NCBI GenBank assembly: GCA_016199305.1 | Contig: JACQGZ010000332.1 | Coordinates: forward strand, 1-5,784 | Direction: 5' to 3' | DNA length: 5,784 bases | From: Armatimonadota bacterium | Lineage (GTDB): Bacteria > Sysuimicrobiota > Sysuimicrobiia > Sysuimicrobiales > Humicultoraceae | Shown: positions 1 through 4,658 of the stretch, piece by piece | Position numbering within the stretch: position 1 is the first letter of the stretch | Layout: each line of letters opens with the position of its first letter | Translations under genes and position numbers: made by a program | Notes under the pieces: generated by a model | What the model was told of the DNA's origin: nothing | The model's input: only the letters and a program-made list of their open reading frames with translations | The model's database searches: none

Positions 1-106
1 CTATTATCCCCGCTCTGCGAGCGGTCGGAGGTGGAGCGGGTTAGGCTATTATACCTCGGAGCGAGGCCGGAGACGAGGACTGCGCCCATTTCGCTCGGAG
101 ACGGGC
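1..106. other. Gene-free left edge with two hairpin plus ATAATAG units
   Basis: No open frame is supported here. On the minus strand, downstream of gene A, a hairpin CCTCG-CTC-CGAGG (54-66) is followed directly by TATAATAG, and a second, CCGCTC-GCA-GAGCGG (10-24), is followed by GGATAATAG. Both tails contain -10-like hexamers (TATAAT at 48-53, GATAAT at 3-8). They could be promoter elements for a gene beyond the left edge. Neither hairpin is followed by a T-run on either strand, so they do not look like intrinsic terminators. Confidence 0.4.
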
Positions 107-931
107 TCAGGGACCCGTAGCGCGCCTGCGGCGACGGAAGAGAGCGATAAGCCCGCCGGCGACCACCAGCAGGGCCAGCCCGCCCGCGACAGCGCCTATC
201 ACCACGCCCACGCTGACGCCATCCCCGTCATCATCTCCGCCTTCACTATCGTCCGCGGCCGCGGTTGGGGACGCCTCGATGGGCGGACCGCCGCACTTCT
301 CGTCGATGCGCACTTCGGCGTTGGAGATGCTGCCATCGAAGAACGTGTCGTCATCTTCGTCTCCGATGATCTCCCCGGCGACGTCCCGGAGGAGGGGGCC
401 TCGGTCGAAGGCGCCGTCGTTATTGATATCGATCTTGGCGATGGTCAGCGGGCTGGCGCCGGGGGACTTGGCCGACATCGTAAGCCTGGCCAGGACGCCG
501 GAGCCGCTGTCCGGCGCCGGTGGCTCGGCGGTGTCGGCAGCGCTGACAACGTATCTGCCGTCCGTGTCCGGTAGATCGTCGGAGATGTCCAGGATATCGC
601 TTCCCTCGTTCGCCGCCTGGAACTGGGTCACGTCGCTCACTGTCACTTCCAAGAGGTCAGGGTCGTATGTGATGGTGATCTCCCAGGCGAGCAGGTCGGT
701 CACGTCCTCGATAATGATGTCCACGTCGAAGGAGTCGCCGCTGGCGACGCTCCGGCAGGCGTTCACCGCCCCGATGCTGGTAGCGGTGTTGTCGGCCGGA
801 TCGGCGTCGATAGCCAGCGCAACCTCGGGCTGCTGGCTGCGCGCCGAGCCTGCGGTAAACGCTCCGGCGGCGCTGGCGACGATTAGAGCGGCGATGATAA
901 AGCTGAGGCCGCCCATCCTGGGGCGGTTCAC
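107..931 (-). CDS. Secreted, membrane-anchored cohesin-like domain protein (paralogue A)
   Basis: Predicted surface protein of 274 residues; its binding partner is unknown. A signal peptide with a hydrophobic core at about residues 8-24 is followed by a cohesin-like beta-sandwich (about 36-212) that opens with DADPADNTATS. Other family marks are Cys59 and Cys213 framing the domain, SGSGVLARLT at 142-151 and an acidic GDEDDDTFFDG loop at 190-200 that could bind calcium. A short Asp/Gly-rich linker (about 220-238), a membrane helix (about 240-265) and a tail of five arginines complete it. There is no LPxTG motif, so anchoring is probably by the helix alone. I chose the GTG at 931 because GGGAG lies six bases upstream and the signal peptide then starts at once; an ATG at 1003 in the same frame would add 24 residues overlapping the preceding gene, and an ATG at 916 is also possible. 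It lies 16 bases after paralogue B and is probably the last gene of that operon. The fold call rests on motif resemblance to the cohesin/CBM2-CBM3 superfamily. Confidence 0.85.
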   Translation of the reverse strand: MNRPRMGGLSFIIAALIVASAAGAFTAGSARSQQPEVALAIDADPADNTATSIGAVNACRSVASGDSFDVDIIIEDVTDLLAWEITITYDPDLLEVTVSDVTQFQAANEGSDILDISDDLPDTDGRYVVSAADTAEPPAPDSGSGVLARLTMSAKSPGASPLTIAKIDINNDGAFDRGPLLRDVAGEIIGDEDDDTFFDGSISNAEVRIDEKCGGPPIEASPTAAADDSEGGDDDGDGVSVGVVIGAVAGGLALLVVAGGLIALFRRRRRATGP

Positions 932-937
932 GCCGGT

Positions 938-942
938 CTCCC
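938..942 (-). promoter_or_regulatory. Shine-Dalgarno that decides the GTG start of gene A
   Basis: GGGAG on the minus strand lies six bases before the GTG at 929-931 and just after the stop of gene B (948-950). The upstream ATG at 1003 would sit inside gene B and would put 24 poorly hydrophobic residues before the signal peptide, so the GTG is preferred. Confidence 0.6.
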
Positions 943-947
943 GCCCG

Positions 948-1880
948 TCACAACGCTCCGCGGCGCCTGCGTAGGATGTACCACCCCCCACTGATCGCGG
1001 CAAGGGCTGCGGCAGCGGTTCCCACCCCGATGCCGATCCAGGCGCCCGTGCTCAGGCCGCCGCCGTCGCCGTCCTCCTGAGCCGCTCCTCCAGGGGCCGT
1101 CGCCTCGCTCGTAGGGGTGGGTTCGATGGAGCCTTCCGCGCCGGGGGTTCCCTCTTCAGCGCCCGGCGTTCCCTGTCCGGGCTCGGCCGCGGGTGTGCCG
1201 GGGCCAGGCGTAACGTCGGGCTCTGGAGTGGCGGCGCCGGAGAGGGCAGGGTGGGGCGTGGGCGAGGGCGGAGGGGTGCAGGACTGGCCGACGGCTACGT
1301 TGGCGCTGAACACCGGGCCTATGAAAGTCTGGCTCCCCTCCTCTGTGGGACCTATGGGCACCGCCGGGTCGTTTCCGACGGTCGCCACCAGTTTCGGGTC
1401 TCCAATGGATACGCTGCTCGTTCCCTTCGAGAGCGCCTCAAAGGTGATGCGGGTAAGGACGCCGCTGCCGCTCTCCTCCGTAGACCCCATCTCGCCGAAG
1501 TCGGCTGCGGCAACCCTGAAGACGCCCGGTGTTGCGCCGGGCGGCCCCTCCGTGAAGGAGACGATGCTGCTGCCGGACGTGGCGGCCAGCAGTAGTGAGT
1601 CGTCCGCGGCGGTGACCTTAAGGACCTTCGAATCGAACCGGAGCCGGAACTCGAACCCGGTCAGCGCCTCCACGTCAGTAATGAACACGTCCACTTCGAA
1701 CGTGTCGCCGGTGGAGAGAGTCCGGCAGTTCTGGATAGAGCCGAGGCTGGTGGCTGTGTTCCCGGCGCTATCAGCGTCGACTCCGAGAGTGACGTTCTGG
1801 GCGTGAGCGGCGGTGGTGGCGCTGAGTCCCAGCGCCACCACCGCTATGATGAGCGTTCCGAGTCTGATAGCTGCTCTCAC
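948..1880 (-). CDS. Secreted, membrane-anchored cohesin-like domain protein (paralogue B)
   Basis: Predicted surface protein of 310 residues. The signal peptide (1-27) ends in AHA before Gln28. The cohesin-like domain (about 28-200) opens with VDADSAGNTATSLG and carries Cys52 and Cys201 at its borders, the GDTFEVDVFITDV strand at 58-70 and SGSGVLTRITFEA at 137-149. A Pro/Thr/Glu-rich linker (about 202-275) with GTPGAEE-type repeats leads to a glycine/alanine-rich membrane helix (about 277-303) and an RRRRGAL end. No LPxTG motif is present. The acidic IGD.D.D..FDGSIS loop of paralogues A and D is replaced here by SQTFIGPVFSANV. The start is a GTG whose last three bases begin the TGA stop of gene C (overlap GTGA). 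No Shine-Dalgarno sequence precedes it, so translation probably depends on ribosomes finishing gene C. No other start in frame keeps the whole signal peptide. Function beyond surface display or protein binding cannot be read from the sequence. Confidence 0.87.
   Translation of the reverse strand: MRAAIRLGTLIIAVVALGLSATTAAHAQNVTLGVDADSAGNTATSLGSIQNCRTLSTGDTFEVDVFITDVEALTGFEFRLRFDSKVLKVTAADDSLLLAATSGSSIVSFTEGPPGATPGVFRVAAADFGEMGSTEESGSGVLTRITFEALSKGTSSVSIGDPKLVATVGNDPAVPIGPTEEGSQTFIGPVFSANVAVGQSCTPPPSPTPHPALSGAATPEPDVTPGPGTPAAEPGQGTPGAEEGTPGAEGSIEPTPTSEATAPGGAAQEDGDGGGLSTGAWIGIGVGTAAAALAAISGGWYILRRRRGAL
1131..1199 (-). repeat. GTPGAE-type repeats in the linker of gene B
   Basis: Residues 228-250 contain GTPAAEP, then GTPGAEE and GTPGAEG back to back, coded by near-identical 21-base units. 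The repeats are low in complexity and rich in Pro, Gly and Glu, as expected for an extended spacer between the cohesin-like domain and the membrane. Confidence 0.65.
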
Positions 1881-3286
1881 GAATTACGACGACGTATCCA
1901 TCGATAGGCGAAGGGGCTGGCCAGGCCGCCCACGACCAGCAGTACGCCTCCGACGGCCAGAATGATCGCCAGCCAGTTGGTGCCGCCGCTTAGCGGTTCG
2001 CCGAGGCCGGTGGCGGGGACCTGGCTGGCCGGCTGCGGGGTGGGTGTCGGTCCGGTGACGGCGCCGGCCACGACGGGCTCGCACAGGTCGCCTACGCCGT
2101 CGCCGTCAGCGTCCGCCTGCGCCGGGTTGACTACTGTGGGGCAGTTGTCGGAGCCGGTGCATTCGGAGGGGCCGCCGCTGGGCGCGCCGGGGTCGCAGAC
2201 GCCGTCGCCGTCTCCGTCCACCTGGGAGTCCGTGCAGCCGTTCGCGTCAACCTCTACGAATCCGAACTCATCTAGTTTCGTGTCAGCACACAGATCCAAG
2301 GCGTCAGGAACCCCATCCGAATCACTGTCCTCATCAACCAGAACGGTGACGTTGGCGGTGGCGGAAAGCTCGTCGGGATCAGTGACGGCGTATTTGAAGG
2401 AGTCCTGGCCGGTGAAGCCGAGGCTTGGGATGTAGGACCCGACGGAGCAGTCCGGCGAGACGCTGGCGGTGCCGTTCGAGGGTTGAGTATCGATGGAGCA
2501 AGTCAAGGTGACGTCGTCGGGGTCGCTCACGACCGGCGTCCACTCGTAGGAGGTCTCGGGGTCCTTGGCGACGACGCCCATGTCCACATCGTTGGCCACT
2601 GGCGGCTGGTTGGGGCCGATGCCAGCACATCCCGAGCCACCAACGACCACGGTGCCGTGCTGGACGCTGTCGATGGTGATGGGGTCGAGGTCGTCGCCCG
2701 CTACGCCGACCCCCGAGAGGTCGAGGGGGCTGGCGCCCTCCGCCTGGGCGGTGAGGGTGAGCCGCAGGAGGACGCCGGGGCCGGACTCCGAGGACTTGTC
2801 GTCAGCCGTGAAGGGTGGGGTGTCGATGCCTTCGAGGCCGAAGTCGGCATAACCGCCGGTGAAGGTCCCGTCCGTGGATGTGATGTCGCCGGCATTGAAG
2901 GCGGCGGAATCAGGGTCCAGAGCCAGTAGGGACGGGGCGCCGGAAGAGGAGGTGACGTGGACGATGGCGGGGTTGAAGGAGAGGATGAATCCGAAGCCAG
3001 CGATACCACGGTCGGCGGGGACTTCGTTGACGATGACGTCGATCTGCGCGGTGCCGCCGACGCTGGCGATCTCCACGCAGTCCTCGACGGTCCCTATGAC
3101 GCCGCCGCTGGCGGCGTCGCCGCCGTTGCCGGAGATGTCGGTGTCGACGGCGACGAGGCCGACGCTGGACTGAACACCGGCATGAGCGGGGAGCGGGGTG
3201 CTGGTGAAGAGGATGAGACTAAGCGCTATAAGCGCGATGCCCATGAGGACGGGACTGATAACCATGGGCCAGGGGACGTTTCTCAT
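1877..3286 (-). CDS. Modular surface protein: cohesin-like, bacterial Ig-like and thrombospondin type 3 repeats, VPATG tail (paralogue C)
   Basis: Predicted wall- or membrane-attached protein of 469 residues. A signal peptide (1-36) ends in AHA. The cohesin-like domain spans about 38-220, with Cys70 and Cys220 at its borders and SGPGVLLRLTLTA at 168-180; its opening reads DTDISGNGGDAAS where the paralogues have NTATS. An Ig-like domain of the Big_9/cadherin-like type follows (about 225-317), shown by NQPPVAND at the front and GFTGQDSFKYAVTD at 290-303. Thrombospondin type 3 calcium-binding repeats occupy about 319-403: DEDSDSDGVPDALDLC, DGDGDGVCD and the classic DNCPTVVNPAQ with DADGDGVGDLC. 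A Pro/Thr linker then leads to VPATG (423-427), a membrane helix (about 438-456) and RRRNS, an order like a sortase signal but with Val for Leu at position one. The ATG is preceded by a perfect AAGGAGG eight bases away. It is probably the first gene of an operon with B and A. Domain calls are firm in the repeats and fair for the cohesin part; the ligand is unknown. Confidence 0.9.
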   Translation of the reverse strand: MRNVPWPMVISPVLMGIALIALSLILFTSTPLPAHAGVQSSVGLVAVDTDISGNGGDAASGGVIGTVEDCVEIASVGGTAQIDVIVNEVPADRGIAGFGFILSFNPAIVHVTSSSGAPSLLALDPDSAAFNAGDITSTDGTFTGGYADFGLEGIDTPPFTADDKSSESGPGVLLRLTLTAQAEGASPLDLSGVGVAGDDLDPITIDSVQHGTVVVGGSGCAGIGPNQPPVANDVDMGVVAKDPETSYEWTPVVSDPDDVTLTCSIDTQPSNGTASVSPDCSVGSYIPSLGFTGQDSFKYAVTDPDELSATANVTVLVDEDSDSDGVPDALDLCADTKLDEFGFVEVDANGCTDSQVDGDGDGVCDPGAPSGGPSECTGSDNCPTVVNPAQADADGDGVGDLCEPVVAGAVTGPTPTPQPASQVPATGLGEPLSGGTNWLAIILAVGGVLLVVGGLASPFAYRWIRRRNS

Positions 3287-3294
3287 TTAGGGCG

Positions 3295-3301
3295 CCTCCT
3301 T
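3295..3301 (-). promoter_or_regulatory. Strong Shine-Dalgarno sequence of gene C
   Basis: AAGGAGG on the minus strand, eight bases before the ATG at 3284-3286, fully complementary to the usual 16S rRNA tail. It fixes this start and suggests that C is translated well; B, which has no such site of its own, may depend on it. Confidence 0.8.
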
Positions 3302-3361
3302 ATTACTGAGGGGCGACAGCAGCACGCGATCTCCCCCGCGAGCAGATTTATGATTCCCCTT

Positions 3362-3391
3362 ATTATCAACAACGAGCATCAGTTTCTGCAA
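3362..3391 (-). promoter_or_regulatory. Possible sigma-70-type promoter for the C-B-A operon
   Basis: On the minus strand a GATAAT (-10, five of six consensus bases, 3362-3367) lies 18 bases after TTGCAG (-35, only three of six, 3386-3391). The gap is AT-richer than the genes around it. Transcription would start near 3355 and give a leader of about 70 bases before the ATG at 3286. The -35 is weak, so this is a candidate only. Confidence 0.4.
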
Positions 3392-3481
3392 CATCCGCGC
3401 AACGGCCTTTCACTAACTTTTTTAACCCAGATTCGCCAAGAGTCTCGAGGCGGGCCGGAAAGAGCCGCCCCCCGGGGCCTG

Positions 3482-4573
3482 TCAGCCGCGCCAGCCAGCC
3501 CCCCGTCCTGACCTCACTACGAGCAGCCCTGCAGCCCCGGCGACAAGGGCGAAGAGGCCCAGCGTCGCGATAAGCCACAGGGGAAGGCCGCCGGACCCGC
3601 CACCTTCGCCTGCGGAGGACGCTCCGGCGGTGTCCTCCCCATCATCCTCCAACGCCGTTTCCCGTGAAGCGCCGGGTGTCGTGTCCGGCTCGTTTGCCGC
3701 TTCCGAATCGGGTGCGGTGTCTGCCTCGGGCCCGGCCGCGGACGAGTCAGCGAGGCCGGGAAGGGATGGCGGCAGGTCGTCGCCGAGCGCGGCGTTGGGC
3801 GAGTCACTCAGGCTGGAAGCGGGCGCTGGCAGGTCGTCGCCAATGGAGAGTACGGTGGAGTCGCCGGGCGTGGGGTCCTCTTCGTTGGAGGTCGGCGCGG
3901 GCGCGGTCCCCGGTGTCGGCGTAGGGTCTGGTGGTGGTGGTGTGGAGCCGGGCGTGGGCTTGGGTGGGGGCTGGGAGCAGGGCTCGCCCACGGCGACCTC
4001 GGCCTGGGAGATCGATCCATCGAACCACTTGTCGCCGTCGACATCGCCGATGTACTGACTGTCCGTGTTGGTGAGGATTGGGCTGAAAGGAGGCGACGCG
4101 AGGATTGTGGCCGGACTGCGGCCCGGAGCGTTCGCCGTCAGGGTGAGGCGCACCAGCACGCCGGAGCCGGTCTCAGGCGACCTGGTGTCAAAAGCGCCCA
4201 GGAAGTGCCTGCCCGTCGAGTTGGGGATGGGGTCCTTCTCCGTGGTGACGCTGCTGCGCGAGGCGCTGGCCAGGAACTGCCGCAGGTCATGGTCCACAAC
4301 CTCAACAATCGTCCCATCAAAGCCGAAATACAGCTCGAATGCGATAATCTCCTGCACATTGGTGACGTAGAGGTCTATGCCGAACGTGTCGCCTACTTTG
4401 GCGGAGGTGCACGATTGGACGGAGGCGACGGAGGTGGCCGTATTGCCGTTGATCTCCACGTCCACGCCCATGGCGGCGGGCGCCTGGGCGGCGCTGTTTC
4501 GCTGCTGGATCGCGTTGGCCACCAGCACCAACAGCAGGACGAGGGCCGGGCCTGCGAGGGCGGCGCTTCTCAT
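3482..4573 (-). CDS. Secreted, membrane-anchored cohesin-like domain protein with long acidic linker (paralogue D)
   Basis: Predicted surface protein of 363 residues. A signal peptide with core LVLLLVLVA is probably cut between about residues 21 and 31 (ANA or AQA sites). The cohesin-like domain (about 34-199) opens with VDVEINGNTATSVASVQSC and shows Cys55 and Cys199 at its borders, ETGSGVLVRLTLTA at 134-147 and the acidic loop IGDVDGDKWFDGSISQAEV at 175-193, nearly the same as in paralogue A. The linker is unusually long (about 200-327): first Pro/Thr-rich, then rich in Asp, Glu, Ser and Ala with an internal duplication (GDDLP...SDS at 245-258 and GDDLP...ADS at 264-277). A membrane helix (about 330-353) and a basic, glycine-rich end follow; there is no sorting motif before the helix. 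The ATG has GAGGAGGG four bases upstream. The gene stands 85 bases after gene E and 195 bases before gene C, so it may be its own transcription unit. The acidic linker probably holds the domain away from the cell surface. Confidence 0.88.
   Translation of the reverse strand: MRSAALAGPALVLLLVLVANAIQQRNSAAQAPAAMGVDVEINGNTATSVASVQSCTSAKVGDTFGIDLYVTNVQEIIAFELYFGFDGTIVEVVDHDLRQFLASASRSSVTTEKDPIPNSTGRHFLGAFDTRSPETGSGVLVRLTLTANAPGRSPATILASPPFSPILTNTDSQYIGDVDGDKWFDGSISQAEVAVGEPCSQPPPKPTPGSTPPPPDPTPTPGTAPAPTSNEEDPTPGDSTVLSIGDDLPAPASSLSDSPNAALGDDLPPSLPGLADSSAAGPEADTAPDSEAANEPDTTPGASRETALEDDGEDTAGASSAGEGGGSGGLPLWLIATLGLFALVAGAAGLLVVRSGRGAGWRG
3744..3841 (-). repeat. Imperfect tandem duplication in the linker of gene D
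   Basis: Two 41-base copies, 3744-3784 and 3801-3841, are offset by 57 bases (19 codons) and match at 30 of 41 positions, including an exact 14-base block at 3771-3784 and 3828-3841. In the protein they give GDDLPAPASSLSDS and GDDLPPSLPGLADS. The in-frame spacing and drift suggest linker growth by slippage or unequal exchange followed by divergence. Confidence 0.7.
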
Positions 4574-4577
4574 CTGG

Positions 4578-4585
4578 CCCTCCTC
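4578..4585 (-). promoter_or_regulatory. Shine-Dalgarno of gene D overlapping the stop of a mini-ORF
   Basis: GAGGAGGG on the minus strand ends four bases before the ATG at 4571-4573. Its first two bases are also part of the TGA (4584-4586) that closes a 12-codon open frame, so a ribosome ending there would sit on this site. Confidence 0.7.
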
Positions 4586-4622
4586 AGCCGAGCACCTCCG
4601 TTATGGTGTGTGATAGCTTCAT
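4584..4622 (-). CDS. Possible 12-residue leader peptide upstream of gene D
   Basis: A short minus-strand frame reads MKLSHTITEVLG and stops at a TGA inside the Shine-Dalgarno of gene D. A GGAGG lies 13 bases before its ATG, which is further than usual. It also overlaps by ATGA with a seven-residue frame (MEETTGE) starting at 4642, close to the start point expected from the TATAAT at 4649-4654. The arrangement would allow translational coupling, but frames this short arise by chance. There is no run of a single amino acid of the kind that marks attenuation leaders. Confidence 0.2.
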   Translation of the reverse strand: MKLSHTITEVLG

Positions 4623-4648
4623 TCGCCGGTTGTTTCCTCCATGCGCCC

Positions 4649-4654
4649 ATTATA
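4649..4654 (-). promoter_or_regulatory. Consensus -10 box (TATAAT) between genes E and D
   Basis: A perfect TATAAT on the minus strand, four bases after the TAG stop of gene E. No -35 hexamer is seen at 16-18 bases upstream, where the sequence is GC-rich coding DNA of gene E. If used, transcription would start near 4642 and give a leader of about 70 bases for gene D. Perfect TATAAT boxes are rare in such GC-rich DNA, and this one is placed exactly in the gap. Confidence 0.45.
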
Positions 4655-4658
4655 GGTG

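Larger units (their letters stand above)
3287..3481. other. Intergenic region between genes D and C
   Basis: This 195-base gap holds the candidate promoter and Shine-Dalgarno of gene C. The part next to gene D is GC-rich with only four- to five-base stems (for example GGCGG/CCGCC), none with a T-run, so no clear terminator of gene D is visible. A 35-codon minus-strand frame (3287-3394) abuts the ATG of gene C but overlaps the candidate promoter and resembles no family I know. Confidence 0.5.

Noticed and set aside
102..117. Terminator hairpin CGGGT...GCCCG at the stop of gene A
   Set aside because: The stem has five pairs including a G-T wobble, overlaps the stop codon and lacks a T-run.
279..974. 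Long plus-strand open frame opposite gene A
   Set aside because: Serine- and arginine-rich shadow of the minus-strand gene without family motifs; high GC content leaves antisense frames open.
932..1003. Start of gene A at the ATG at 1003 (298 residues)
   Set aside because: It would overlap the end of gene B by 56 bases and place 24 polar residues before the signal peptide, while the GTG at 931 has GGGAG at six bases.
1117..1806. Plus-strand open frame of 229 codons opposite gene B
   Set aside because: It mirrors the low-complexity linker and cohesin codons of gene B and shows no recognisable domain.
3440..3481. Intrinsic terminator after gene D
   Set aside because: Only short stems such as GGCGG/CCGCC and GCCC/GGGC are possible, and no T-run follows on the minus strand.
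3287..3481. Riboswitch such as a cyclic di-GMP type upstream of gene C
   Set aside because: I looked for the conserved core motifs and stable paired arms and did not find them.
2483..3511. Overlapping plus-strand frames opposite gene C and the D-C gap
   Set aside because: Composition follows the reverse of the gene C codons; no domain, and the opposite frame is confirmed by Ig-like and TSP3 motifs.
4139..4174. ETGSG in gene D as a sorting signal
   Set aside because: It belongs to the conserved SG.GVL motif inside the cohesin-like domain, far from the C-terminal helix.
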